Shown here one piece after another: positions 28,005 to 37,208 of a DNA stretch of 64,000 nucleotides. Numbering within the stretch: the stretch's first letter is position 1; the number at the start of each line of letters is the position of its first letter. The notes under the pieces were generated by a model. That model ran no database searches. It was not told the origin of the DNA and saw only the letters and a list, made by a program, of their open reading frames with translations. The DNA comes from JAPWJZ01 sp966211335 (lineage in GTDB: Bacteria; Pseudomonadota; Alphaproteobacteria; Micavibrionales; UBA2020): contig CBIHNF010000001.1 in assembly GCA_966211335.1 (NCBI GenBank), positions 310,001-374,000 of the forward strand, read 5' to 3'. The translations under genes were made by a program, and so were the position numbers.

Positions 28005-28095
28005 TTTGTCATTCCCGCGAAAGCGGGAATCTAGGGCGTCATAAGACACCGGCTGTTTTCCGAATGGCTCTAGATCCCCGCTTTCGCTGGGATGA
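28005..28095. repeat. Palindromic intergenic repeat (GTCATTCCCGCGAAAGCGGG type)
   Basis: TTTGTCATTCCCGCGAAAGC (from 28005) continues to GGGAATCTAG and is mirrored by CTAGATCCCCGCTTTCGC and TGGGATGAC (to 28095). Each arm itself contains a small CCCGCGAAAGCGGG hairpin. It lies between the PP2C-like and M20 genes and resembles the classic dispersed repeats of proteobacteria; it is related in ends to the repeat at 20683. Confidence 0.75.
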
Positions 28096-28103
28096 CGAGA
28101 GTG

Positions 28104-29342
28104 TTAAGGCTTCGGTGCGCCGGGAGCAGGGTTATTGCCGTTCGCCGGCGGGTTAATGTTGAGGAGCGGCAGGGCTTTTTCGACCAGATTGACCCAGTAG
28201 CTGGCGCCGATGGGCAGGGCGGCGTCATTGAAGTCGTATTTCGCGCTATGGATATCGGTGTAGTTTTTATCGCCTGCCTTGCCGGTGCCAATCGCCATGT
28301 AGTTGCCGGGCTTTTGCTTGAGGTAATAGGCAAAATCCTCCGTCCCGAGGGTTTTGGGCACGGATGTCATGACAGCGGCGTCGCCGACGGTTTCTTTGGC
28401 GACATCGATGGCAAAGTCGGTGGCTTTTTTGTCGTTGATGAGGACGGGGTAGCCGGTCTTCATTTCAAAGTCGATGGTGACGCCGTATTTGGCTTCGAGG
28501 CCGTCGACGATCTCGACCATTTTATCAATCAGCTTGTCGTGCAGCGCGGTGTCAAAGCTGCGGATGGTGCCGGTGATGGTGGCCGAATCGGGGAAGGCGT
28601 TGATCGCCTCGCCCTTCGACTGGAAGGTGGTGATGCTGAGCGCGGCGGGATCGCCCGTTGCCGGAATCTCTGTCTTTGCCAGATTTTTAAAAGCGGTGAT
28701 CGCTTCGGCACCTGCGGCCAGCACATCCGTCGTTTGCTCGGCATGCGACGCATGGCCGCCCTTGCCGTGGATTTTGATGTGGAAATCTTCGGAGGCCGCG
28801 AGCATGGCGCCTGCGCCGGTCGCCATCATGCCGAGGGGGAGGCCGGGGTAGTTGTGCAGGCCATAGACTTCATCGGCAGGGAATTTGGTGAAGAGGCCCT
28901 GCTTGATCATTTCTTCCGCGCCGCCAATCGCTTCTTCCGCGGGCTGGAATACAAAATATACCGTCCCGTCAAAATCCTTCGAGGCAGCAAGGTGTTTTGC
29001 CGCGCCGAGCAGCATGGCCATGTGCCCGTCATGGCCGCAGGCATGCATGACGCCTGGGTTGCGTGATTTGTGGGAATGGTTGCCTTGTTCATCAATCGGC
29101 AGCGCGTCCATATCCGCGCGCAGCATGATGGCCTTGCCCCCGGGGCCGTTCTTGCCATGGAGCACGCCGACGACGCCGGTTTTGGCGAGCGGATGCACAT
29201 CCACGCCGAAGTCCTGCAATTGACGGGTCAGGAAGCGCGCGGTCCAGCGTTCTTCAAACGCCAGCTCCGGCTCGGCATGCATTTTCTGCCGCCAGCGCGT
29301 CATTTCCTGTTTCATCTCTTGGATTTTTTTGAGGATGCCCAT
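28104..29342 (-). CDS. M20-family amidohydrolase (hippurate/N-acyl amino acid hydrolase-like)
   Basis: 412 residues from ATG 29342, with a GAAGGA site upstream; a longer frame to 29411 lacks one. Di-metal site residues: LRADMDALPI (Asp78), HACGHDGHMA (100-107), QPAEEAIGGA (Glu136/137) and GLHNYPGLP; DFAYYLKQKPG near the C-terminus carries the last ligand region. The lid domain has GKGGHASH. It hydrolyses N-acyl or amide bonds of amino acids. The Pro-rich tail is short. It stands alone, bounded by the repeat at 28005. Confidence 0.88.
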   Translation of the reverse strand: MGILKKIQEMKQEMTRWRQKMHAEPELAFEERWTARFLTRQLQDFGVDVHPLAKTGVVGVLHGKNGPGGKAIMLRADMDALPIDEQGNHSHKSRNPGVMHACGHDGHMAMLLGAAKHLAASKDFDGTVYFVFQPAEEAIGGAEEMIKQGLFTKFPADEVYGLHNYPGLPLGMMATGAGAMLAASEDFHIKIHGKGGHASHAEQTTDVLAAGAEAITAFKNLAKTEIPATGDPAALSITTFQSKGEAINAFPDSATITGTIRSFDTALHDKLIDKMVEIVDGLEAKYGVTIDFEMKTGYPVLINDKKATDFAIDVAKETVGDAAVMTSVPKTLGTEDFAYYLKQKPGNYMAIGTGKAGDKNYTDIHSAKYDFNDAALPIGASYWVNLVEKALPLLNINPPANGNNPAPGAPKP

Positions 29343-29542
29343 GGTCAATCGTCCTTCACTGGAAGCCTGTTCAACATCTGGCACACCTCTGGCGCGCGGT
29401 TTTCGCTGCACCGACCGTTTTTTGTAGAATTTTTGATTGCGCTATCATGGAACCGCGGCCTTGTTCTGTCAATAGCCCATCAAACCCCTATTTCAGTTTA
29501 ATTTCAGCGGGTTATAATGTTGCAACGCAAGGGAGACGCGCG

Positions 29543-30370
29543 ATGAAACTCTGCAAATACTGGGCGATGGCCGAAGGGCTTTCCGAAGACGCGAACGGGC
29601 AGAAGCTGATTCTCAAAAAGTGGGGCGGCTCCAACACCAGCATGGCGGAAGCGAAGGCGGATGCGGAGCGCGTCTTGCGCGAACTGCAGGACCGCGTGCG
29701 CGCCGTCAAAATCCGCAGCGGCTGGGACAGGGGCTATACCTATTCCATGCGCGATGTGCCGGAGGAATTGATCAGCCCCATCGACGACAAGAACGGCGTG
29801 ACGCGCAACGGCAAGGGCTGCCTGGTGCTGAATTCATCGGAAGCGATGTTTGCGGATATTGATCTGCCGCGCCTCGGCTTCTTTGCGAAACTCTTCGGCA
29901 CGACGAAGGAAAAGCAGGAACAGCAGGCGATTGACGCGCTGAGGAAATGGCTGGAAACGAAGCCGGATTACAGCGTGCGCGTCTATCGCACGCGGGCGGG
30001 TCTTCGCTACCTCTTCACCCATGCACCGATGGAAGTGTCTGACGAGACGCTGCAGATGCTGAAGGAGCTGAAAAGCGACCGCCTGTACATCACCATGTGC
30101 CGCAACCAGAAATGCTTCCGCGCGCGGCTGACGCCAAAGCCCTTCCGCCTGCGCTGCGGCACGCCGCCGGGGCATTACCCCTACCCTGATGATACGGCCG
30201 CAAAGCAGTTCGAGGCGTGGAAAGCAATTTACGACCAGCAGAGCAAGGATGTTGCCACCTGCCAGTTCATCGACACTGTCGGCAGCGGCCGTGTTGATTC
30301 TAAAATCAGCAAACTGGTGGAATTGCATGACCGCTATGCCAAGGCGGGTAGCAACCTGCCGCTGGCGTAA
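29543..30370 (+). CDS. Uncharacterised protein with possible primase-like (AEP) motifs
   Basis: 275 residues from ATG 29543, with GGGAGA about 7 bases upstream. Soluble, no signal peptide. The MFADIDLP motif (Asp105, Asp107) looks like the catalytic DxD strand of archaeo-eukaryotic primase/polymerase folds, and YRTRAGLRYLFTH (149-160) and CRNQKCFRARLTPKPFR could be the later basic and substrate-binding strands. This reading is by eye only. The start MKLCKYW and the TRNGKGCLVLN segment look well conserved for a family. It precedes yjgN by 83 bases. Function unknown. Confidence 0.6.
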   Translation: MKLCKYWAMAEGLSEDANGQKLILKKWGGSNTSMAEAKADAERVLRELQDRVRAVKIRSGWDRGYTYSMRDVPEELISPIDDKNGVTRNGKGCLVLNSSEAMFADIDLPRLGFFAKLFGTTKEKQEQQAIDALRKWLETKPDYSVRVYRTRAGLRYLFTHAPMEVSDETLQMLKELKSDRLYITMCRNQKCFRARLTPKPFRLRCGTPPGHYPYPDDTAAKQFEAWKAIYDQQSKDVATCQFIDTVGSGRVDSKISKLVELHDRYAKAGSNLPLA

Positions 30371-30453
30371 CACGCGTTCAAAAATGGGCCTTTCTTTAAC
30401 CAATTTTTGCTAGGCTTTTAGGACTGCTATCTTTCCAAATTCAGGGGCAAATC

Positions 30454-31452
30454 ATGGAAATCAACGAAACTGTGCCGCAGGTGCCACCGCCGCCTGCCGC
30501 GCCCGCTGCTGCGCCGGGCGCGATTAAAGTGAACAAGCTTGTCTACCATGGCGAGACGGGCACCATGTACGGCCTCTGGTTCAAAAAACTTTTCCTCTCC
30601 ATCATCACCATCGGCATCTACAGCTTCTGGGGCAAGACCGCCATCCGCCGCTATATCGTGGGGTCGACGGAGCTGGAAGGCGATCGCTTTGAATACCACG
30701 GCACGGGGAAAGAGCTGTTTGTCGGCATGCTGAAAATATTTCCCATCTATCTCGCCTTTGCCCTTTTTGTCGGCTTTCTTCAAGTCCATTATGGCGATCA
30801 AGCGGGTAGCTTTGCCATCCTGCCGATCGTTTTGATCATGCCCGTCGCCATGTACAGCGCGTTCCGCTACCGCATGAACCGCTTGAGCTGGCGCGGCATC
30901 CGCTTTCGCATGCAGGGCTCGGCCTTTTCTTATGCGGGGCTGTGGCTGAAGGGCGCTTTTCTGAACATCATCACGCTCGGCTTTATGAGCCCTTCGGTCG
31001 ACCTTGGGCGCTGGGAGTATCAGGCGCAGAATATGCAGTACGGCACCATGCCCTTTGCCTATAAAGGCAAGCCGGAAAACCTGCGCAAAATAAACGTCAT
31101 CACGCTTCTGCTGGCAATTCCGACGCTGTTTTTCTCCCGCATCTGGTATGGCGCGGCGCTGCAGGCGGAAAAAATGCGCGGCTTATCCTTAGGCCCCATC
31201 CGCTTCCGCTCGACCGCGAAGGGCGGCGATTTCGTCGGGCTTGCGCTGGGCAACCTTGGCATCCTCATCATCACGCTGGGGCTTGGCATGCCGATTATCC
31301 TGCAGCGCAACGCCAAATTCTTCACCCGCTTCCTTGCCGTCGGCGGCGAATTGTCGCAGCTTCAGGTAGGACAAGTGGAACGCGGCAAGGCGAATGACGC
31401 GGAAGCGCTTGATTCCGCGCTCGACATCGACCTTGGCATGATCGGCGCGTAG
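30454..31452 (+). CDS. yjgN: YjgN/DUF898 family membrane protein
   Basis: 332 residues with about six membrane helices. LSIITIGIYSFWGKTAIRRYI and FLNIITLGFMSP are the twin ITLGIY-type motifs that define DUF898, and the paired FEYHGTGKELF and IRFRMQGSAF segments repeat in each half. Function unknown; in other genomes this family is often next to an M48 peptidase, as here (12 bases downstream). An N-terminal Pro/Ala-rich stretch precedes the first helix. Confidence 0.88.
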   Translation: MEINETVPQVPPPPAAPAAAPGAIKVNKLVYHGETGTMYGLWFKKLFLSIITIGIYSFWGKTAIRRYIVGSTELEGDRFEYHGTGKELFVGMLKIFPIYLAFALFVGFLQVHYGDQAGSFAILPIVLIMPVAMYSAFRYRMNRLSWRGIRFRMQGSAFSYAGLWLKGAFLNIITLGFMSPSVDLGRWEYQAQNMQYGTMPFAYKGKPENLRKINVITLLLAIPTLFFSRIWYGAALQAEKMRGLSLGPIRFRSTAKGGDFVGLALGNLGILIITLGLGMPIILQRNAKFFTRFLAVGGELSQLQVGQVERGKANDAEALDSALDIDLGMIGA

Positions 31453-31464
31453 CACAAGGCAGCA

Positions 31465-32565
31465 ATGGAACAGGCACGCTTCTACGACGGCCAGCAGGGC
31501 CAGCCCATGGCCGTCGGTATCGAGGCGGATAATAATTACCTGCGCCTGCTCAACCCTGAGACGCGCGTCCCCCTGAAGGACTGGCCGGCGGAAAGTCTGT
31601 ACATTATTTCAACGCCGGGCGGCGGGCTGCAGGGCATGATCGGCTGCCGGCTGGAACCTGACTGCCGCCTTGTGCTGTCGGCGGAGAGCTGGGCAAGGCT
31701 GATTGCGCCGCTGCTGAAGCACCACAAGTCAATTGAGACGACGAAGGGCATGGGATTCTGGCTAGCAGTGGGCATGGGCGTTATTGCCCTCTGCGCCGCG
31801 ATTATTTTGTACTCCCCCGCCGCGCTCGACCAGCTGGCGAAACTGGTGCCGCGCCGCTGGGAAGATACGCTTGGCGGCTATTCCGTCTCGGCGCTCACCG
31901 GCGGCAATACCTGCAAGGCAAACCCCATCGCCGATGTAGCGATGCAACGCGTGTTAAAGCAGCTGGACAAGCGCCACGGCGATTTCCACGTTTATGTGGC
32001 GCAGGATGCGGAGGTCAACGCCCTCACCGCCCCCGGTAACAATATGGTGATTTATTCATCATTGCTCGCACTCGTCAAAGATCAGGGGCAGTTTACCGCG
32101 GTGCTGGCGCATGAGACGGGACACGCCTATTACCGCCACCCCCTTCGCAGCATCGTCTCGGCCCTTGGCGCCAGAATTTTGCTGACCGTCGCGACCGGCA
32201 ACAGCGGCTTTGCGACCGATGCTGCCAATATGGCAGGACAGCTGGCGCAAATGGGCGCCAACCGCGATTTCGAGGCGGAGGCCGATGCCTATGGTATGCA
32301 GGCCTTGATCCGCAACGGCCTGCCACCCACCTTGCTCGGCGATTTTTTAAAGCTGATGCCAAATGTGATGCTGGAAAAAGAAATCCCGGAATGGCTGCTG
32401 ACGCACCCCAATACCGACCACCGTTTGCAGTTGATGCATGACTCGCTGGCGAAAAACCCGCCGCACCTGCCGCCCGGGCCGCCGAAACAGCTGTTCACCG
32501 ACAAGGAATGGCAGGCCCTGCGCCACTATTGCGGCGACGAAAACCAGGGACCTCACCAGAAATAA
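31465..32565 (+). CDS. M48-family membrane-anchored metallopeptidase
   Basis: 366 residues. One membrane helix at about 97-116 (FWLAVGMGVIALCAAIILY) anchors a periplasmic M48 domain with zinc motif HETGH (216-220) and the third ligand in DFEAEADAYGMQAL. LTAPGNNMVIYSSLL precedes it, as usual. The N-terminal 90 residues are a small cytosolic domain. These peptidases clear damaged membrane or periplasmic proteins. It is probably co-transcribed with yjgN. Confidence 0.9.
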   Translation: MEQARFYDGQQGQPMAVGIEADNNYLRLLNPETRVPLKDWPAESLYIISTPGGGLQGMIGCRLEPDCRLVLSAESWARLIAPLLKHHKSIETTKGMGFWLAVGMGVIALCAAIILYSPAALDQLAKLVPRRWEDTLGGYSVSALTGGNTCKANPIADVAMQRVLKQLDKRHGDFHVYVAQDAEVNALTAPGNNMVIYSSLLALVKDQGQFTAVLAHETGHAYYRHPLRSIVSALGARILLTVATGNSGFATDAANMAGQLAQMGANRDFEAEADAYGMQALIRNGLPPTLLGDFLKLMPNVMLEKEIPEWLLTHPNTDHRLQLMHDSLAKNPPHLPPGPPKQLFTDKEWQALRHYCGDENQGPHQK

Positions 32566-32619
32566 CCCCTGCCCTGCCAGCTTTAAACACGCTATTCTTG
32601 CGGCAGAGGAGAATTTTTC

Positions 32620-33159
32620 ATGTCAATCGTCACGCTGATTATTATTGTGCTGGCTCTTGCCGTTGCAACGCTGGCCGCTCTCGCATCGCGCAAGCCCGAC
32701 ACATTCCGCATGGAGCGCAAGACCGTGATTAACGCGGATGCCGCCAAAATTTTCGCGGTCTTGAGCGATTTTCACCAGTCGCGCAGCTGGTCGCCGTGGG
32801 AGCCGCTGGATCCCAACATTAAAGTCACCTTCAGCGGTGCGGAACGCGGCGTTGGCGCCATCTACAACTGGGACGGCAACCGCGAGGTCGGCACCGGCCG
32901 GCAGGAAATCATCGCCATCGACCCGGACCGCCGCGTCACGATTAAAATCAACTTCATGAAACCCTTCAAGGCGCAGAACACGGTTGAATTCACCATGCTG
33001 CCCGCCAATGGAGGCACGGAAGTGAGCTGGGCGATGTTCGGCCCCCAGCCCTTTATGGCGAAGGTTGTGACACTGTTCATGGACTGCGACAAAATGATGA
33101 ACGACCAGTTCGATAAAGGCCTCGCCAACCTGAAGGCCTATGTCGAGAAGCAGGGATAA
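32620..33159 (+). CDS. SRPBCC (polyketide cyclase/START-like) protein with membrane anchor
   Basis: 179 residues. A single N-terminal helix (about 3-22) precedes an SRPBCC fold: MERKTVINADAAKIFAVLSDFHQSRSWSPW is the standard first strand and helix, then GNREVGTGRQEIIAID and TEVSWAMFGP. Such domains bind hydrophobic ligands. A GAGGAG site lies before the ATG. Its stop is two bases from the stop of the convergent kinase gene. Confidence 0.8.
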   Translation: MSIVTLIIIVLALAVATLAALASRKPDTFRMERKTVINADAAKIFAVLSDFHQSRSWSPWEPLDPNIKVTFSGAERGVGAIYNWDGNREVGTGRQEIIAIDPDRRVTIKINFMKPFKAQNTVEFTMLPANGGTEVSWAMFGPQPFMAKVVTLFMDCDKMMNDQFDKGLANLKAYVEKQG

Positions 33160-33161
33160 CC

Positions 33162-36100
33162 CTAGCTTCCCTTCCGCGCCAGCGCGGCCTTGAAGTTTTC
33201 CCAGTCGTGCCAGGCGGCATCGAGCAGCGGCAGGATATCGGCGGTGCGGCCCTCCTCCCCCGCTTTCTGGATGTTGGACATATGGGAGCCGACCTTCGGC
33301 GCGCCGAACTGCAACGTGCTGGCTTTCACCACATGGGCGATATTGCCGGCGGTTTCGGGGTCGTCCTCCTGCACGGCAGTGCGGATGCCGTCCATCAGCC
33401 GGCCGGTTTCCTCAATGAACTTTGCAAGCGTCCGTTCAAACCGGTCGCCAAGCGCTTTTTTGGTTTCTTCCATCATCACAGGGTCGATATCCCCGACGGC
33501 AAGCTGCAGCGGGCTTGTGTCGTCAAAGGCAGCGGCAAGCCCCGCACCGGAAATTTCGATGCCTTTTTGCGCCTCCGGCAGCCAGGCGTTGATGACGCCA
33601 AGCAGCCGTTCCTGCTGGATGGGCTTGGTGATATAGTCATTCATGCCGGCGGCCAGGCACTGGTCGCGGTCACCGGCCAGGGCGTTGGCGGTCAGGGCGA
33701 TGATGGGCAGGCCTTCGAATTTGCCGCCCAGCCTGCGGATGGCGGCGGTCGCCGCAAACCCGTCCATGACCGGCATTTTGCAGTCCATCAGGACAAGATC
33801 AAAACTGCCGTCTTTCACCTGTTGCACGGCTTCTTCGCCGTTATTGGCGATGGTAATGGAAATGCCGCTGCGCTTCAGGAAGCTGGAGATGACTTCCTGG
33901 TTGATGACGCTGTCTTCCGCGAGCAGGATGCGAACGTTTTCAAACCACTGCAGCTCGACCCCTTCGGGCGTGGCGGCGCGGTCGAACACCTCTTCCGCCG
34001 GCGGCAGTTGGATGATGAAGGAGAATTCGGAGCCGACGCTTTCAACGGAGGATACCCTGATGGTGCCGCCCATAAGCCCCACCAGCCGCGCCGAAATGGA
34101 AAGGCCAAGGCCGGTGCCGCCATAACGCCGGCTGATGGTTTCATCCGCCTGCGAGAATTTCGAGAAAATCGTGTCAATCTTATCCGCGGGAATGCCGATG
34201 CCGGTGTCGATGACGGCGAACTTGACTTCCTGCGTGCGGCCTGTCGGCGCGACCTTCAGCGTGACGGTGCCGTTGCGCGTGAATTTCAAGGCGTTGGCGC
34301 AAAGGTTGTTCAGCACCTGCCGGAGGCGCAGCGGATCGCCATGCACAAAGCCGGCGCAGCGCGGGTCGAAATCGAGGATGAAGCGCACATCGCCCGGGCC
34401 CTGGCTGCGGGGCATTATTTCCGTCTGCATCTGGAAGACTTCCGCCACCTGCGTGCAGAACTTTTTAAGGTCGAACGGGTATTTTTCCAGCTCCACCTTG
34501 TCGGCCTCGATTTTGGAGAGGTCGAGGATGTCGGTAATGATGTGCATCAGCGATTGCGCGGAGTGGATGACGGTTTCGGCATAGTGCCGCTGGTCGCGGT
34601 CAAGGCTGGTGCGCAGCAGCATCTGCGTCATGCCGATGACGGCGTTCATGGGCGTCCTGATTTCATGGCTCATGTCGGCGAGGAAATTGGTCTTGGCCTG
34701 GCTGGCGGCATCGGCGGCGTCGCGCGCGGCCCTGAGCGCCGCTTCCGCTTCCTTGCGGTCAGTGATAATTTCGGTTGCCATGAGAAGCCCGCCGATGGCG
34801 CCGGAAGGATCAAGCCAGGGGCGCAGGTTCCAGCGCAGCCATAGAGTGCGGCCGGACGGGGTGACAACACTGTCTTCCGATTCCGACGGCGTGCCGGTGC
34901 GCAGGCATTCCAGCAATATTTGCGTCCATTTTTCCGGCGACTTGAAGAAGACCTGGAAGTGCGACAGGCCCGTGATATCCGGCTGCTTGATGCGGAAGTC
35001 GCTGTACCAGCGGTCGCTGACCATGATGTATTTCATGTCGCGGTCAACGACCGCGAAGGCGACCGGAATGTGCTTCACGAAGTAGCGCAGCTGGTCAGTC
35101 GAGTGGCGCAAGAGGCGGCGCAGCGCCTGCTGGCGGAGGCCGAAGTGCAGGCTGAGCGCAACAAGCATGGCGATGATAAGGCCGATGACCATGATGGCCG
35201 GCGGCAGGTGCGAGTGGTTGGCGTCAAGGTAGGCACGCGTGGGGGCGATGGTGAACTGCCATTTTTTGCCGCGCACATCGCTTAAGGTTCTCGCCGTCAG
35301 CGGCTCCGCCGCATCGTCGGGCGTGCTGCCGTCGTCGTAGATGGGGCTGTCTTTTTCGAACACCTTGATCGAGAAGTCACGGCGGTCGTCTGCGGAGAAC
35401 AGGGTGTTGAACATGTCGTCGATGTTGAAGGCTGAGACAAGCATGCCGTCATATTTGCCGCCGATGAACAAGGGGTTGTAGCCAATGAAACCACGGCCGC
35501 CCTGCACCAGCTGGATGGCATCGGTCAGCTGCGGTTCTTGAGTCTGCATGGCGCGGGCGATAGCATCGCGCCGGTTCGGCTCGAAAGCGATGTAGAAATT
35601 TTTCATCTTCTTGAGCGGCTTTAAGGAGACAAGGCCCTGCAGGCGCTGGTCCTTGTTCGCCCAGCTCAAGGCGTAGAGAACGGGATAGGCTTTTAGATAT
35701 TCAGTCGCGTCGGCTTCCCATTCGGCCTCGGGCGTGCCATGCCGCATTTCCCAGCGACCATCCATGCGGTCAACGGCGCGGAACAGCCCGCCGAGATAGA
35801 GCTCCGTATTATGGGCGATTGAATCACCTTGTGTCGCGATGCTGACGGCAAGGTCGCGGCGGTGTTCGTTTTCCGCGGCCTGCGCGAAAGTGGAGGCCAT
35901 GACGAGCAGCATGAAAAAGACCGGCAGCGGCAGCCATTCCGTTTGCTCGCCCGGCAGGCGCATGACGTAGTTGAACATCGCAAGGCCGAGGACAAGAAAG
36001 GCCGCCGCCGTATGCGGCGCCATGCCGACCTTGAAACCCCAGACGTAATAGTCTTCCGTGCCGGTGAGGTAGCCGATGAGGGCCGGCAGGACAAGCGCGA

Positions 36101-36572
36101 CCAGAAGGCTGGCGGCCATGGCGATAAGGGTCACGTAAAACTTGCTGGCATAGCGCGCCGTCTGGCTGCAGAGGGCAAGGGCAAGGCTCGACAAGACGAA
36201 GCAAAACCCCGTGCCCAGCGAAAAGCGCCCGGGATAGATGGCGCGCTTCATGATGAGCGGTTTGACGAAGAACGTGTCGATGCCGTAGTCGGCGTTGAGG
36301 AAATATTGCGACAATATGATGAGCGAAACCGTCATCACGATGAGGCCCAGCACCAGCGGCAGCCGGCGCGGCTTGTAGCATATGGCCGCATAGCCGGCGC
36401 CGAGCAGCGCGAATAGCAGGGCCGTATTGAATTTCATCGGCTCGAAATTGGGGCTGATCTGGACCAGCAACGCGTTGTCCGTCAGCCAGCCAAAGGTTAC
36501 GACAATCCCCAGCACGGCGACGAGATAGCCCGCAGCTTTCAGCACGATCAGCGAGGGATGCAGCTTGTTCAA
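33162..36572 (-). CDS. Hybrid sensor histidine kinase: 7TM-CHASE-PAS-HisKA-HATPase-REC-Hpt
   Basis: 1136 residues. Several N-terminal helices (about 10-230), a periplasmic CHASE-like region (about 235-455, with GFIGYNPLF), a further helix (456-478), and a PAS domain (about 490-605) come first. The HisKA domain has phospho-His636 (MSHEIRTP), the HATPase has the DTGIGIP, FSKF and GGTGLGLSIS boxes, the receiver has phospho-Asp930 (LMDCKMP), and an Hpt domain has His1080 (HVVKAST). All relay residues are present, so a complete His-Asp-His relay can be expected. It diverges from the solo receiver gene at 36771; they share 198 bases of promoter region. Confidence 0.9.
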   Translation of the reverse strand: MNKLHPSLIVLKAAGYLVAVLGIVVTFGWLTDNALLVQISPNFEPMKFNTALLFALLGAGYAAICYKPRRLPLVLGLIVMTVSLIILSQYFLNADYGIDTFFVKPLIMKRAIYPGRFSLGTGFCFVLSSLALALCSQTARYASKFYVTLIAMAASLLVALVLPALIGYLTGTEDYYVWGFKVGMAPHTAAAFLVLGLAMFNYVMRLPGEQTEWLPLPVFFMLLVMASTFAQAAENEHRRDLAVSIATQGDSIAHNTELYLGGLFRAVDRMDGRWEMRHGTPEAEWEADATEYLKAYPVLYALSWANKDQRLQGLVSLKPLKKMKNFYIAFEPNRRDAIARAMQTQEPQLTDAIQLVQGGRGFIGYNPLFIGGKYDGMLVSAFNIDDMFNTLFSADDRRDFSIKVFEKDSPIYDDGSTPDDAAEPLTARTLSDVRGKKWQFTIAPTRAYLDANHSHLPPAIMVIGLIIAMLVALSLHFGLRQQALRRLLRHSTDQLRYFVKHIPVAFAVVDRDMKYIMVSDRWYSDFRIKQPDITGLSHFQVFFKSPEKWTQILLECLRTGTPSESEDSVVTPSGRTLWLRWNLRPWLDPSGAIGGLLMATEIITDRKEAEAALRAARDAADAASQAKTNFLADMSHEIRTPMNAVIGMTQMLLRTSLDRDQRHYAETVIHSAQSLMHIITDILDLSKIEADKVELEKYPFDLKKFCTQVAEVFQMQTEIMPRSQGPGDVRFILDFDPRCAGFVHGDPLRLRQVLNNLCANALKFTRNGTVTLKVAPTGRTQEVKFAVIDTGIGIPADKIDTIFSKFSQADETISRRYGGTGLGLSISARLVGLMGGTIRVSSVESVGSEFSFIIQLPPAEEVFDRAATPEGVELQWFENVRILLAEDSVINQEVISSFLKRSGISITIANNGEEAVQQVKDGSFDLVLMDCKMPVMDGFAATAAIRRLGGKFEGLPIIALTANALAGDRDQCLAAGMNDYITKPIQQERLLGVINAWLPEAQKGIEISGAGLAAAFDDTSPLQLAVGDIDPVMMEETKKALGDRFERTLAKFIEETGRLMDGIRTAVQEDDPETAGNIAHVVKASTLQFGAPKVGSHMSNIQKAGEEGRTADILPLLDAAWHDWENFKAALARKGS

Positions 36573-36695
36573 AGAATGGTTTCCTAAACTGGACCGGCAG
36601 TGCAGAAAAGACGCGCCGGCGGGGCACGGGCGGGCTTGTCCCCAGAAATTTATTTTGCCCGAAACTTCTTACAATAATATTAACTTTTGTTAAGA

Positions 36696-36701
36696 TATAA
36701 T
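36696..36701 (+). promoter_or_regulatory. -10 box of the solo receiver gene
   Basis: A perfect TATAAT at 36696-36701 lies 70 bases before the start; no good -35 is visible. TTAA-N6-TTAA at 36680-36693 nearby is one base short of a CtrA box. Confidence 0.35.
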
Positions 36702-36770
36702 GTGTTTGTCTATTCGGGTCGCGTTGCCGGCAGCAGCTTCCCTTTCGCCCCACCGCTCAAAGGGAATCAA

Positions 36771-37205
36771 ATGGCTATCATCGATGTAAAACCCCAGCGC
36801 CTCTCCGCGCTTGTCCTTGAAGACCAGGCGCTGATGCGCGACATCATCCGCTCCCACCTGACTGCCATGGGCTTTCATGAAGTCGAGGTCGCGGCGACGA
36901 CGGCGGAAGCCGAAAAGATGATGCATCTTAAAAAATATGACGTCATTTTCGTCGACTGGATTTTGCCGGGGCAGAGCGGCTATTCACTGATGAAAAAATA
37001 CCGCGAAGACCGCGCCTATGACGATGTTGCCTTCGTCATGGTGACCAGCCAGGCGGAAGCGCATTATATGATCGAGGCGATGAAGGCAGGCGCAACGTCC
37101 TACATCATCAAGCCCATCATCGGCGCCGATTTCAAAGACATTGTGACAACCGTGCTGGAATGGCTGGGCAAAGCCCGCGCGCAGGTTGCGAGCAGAAAGC
37201 CTTAA
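36771..37205 (+). CDS. Single-domain response regulator (CheY-like)
   Basis: 144 residues, receiver domain only. Acidic pocket Glu17/Asp18 (LVLEDQALMRD), phosphoacceptor Asp62 (IFVDWILPG), the Thr of MVTSQAE and the Lys of YIIKPI are all present. Without an output domain it probably signals by protein contact, like CheY or DivK. ATG 36771 was chosen with AGGGAA upstream. It lies between two hybrid kinases, so either could phosphorylate it. A long open frame upstream is rejected. Confidence 0.88.
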   Translation: MAIIDVKPQRLSALVLEDQALMRDIIRSHLTAMGFHEVEVAATTAEAEKMMHLKKYDVIFVDWILPGQSGYSLMKKYREDRAYDDVAFVMVTSQAEAHYMIEAMKAGATSYIIKPIIGADFKDIVTTVLEWLGKARAQVASRKP

Positions 37206-37208
37206 ATC

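Noticed and set aside
27954..28049. 32-codon N-terminal extension of the PP2C-like protein
   Set aside because: Encoded by a palindromic repeat and gives the well-known DSRFRGNDK artefact peptide.
36680..36693. TTAA-N6-TTAA before the solo receiver gene as a CtrA box
   Set aside because: Spacing is six, not seven.
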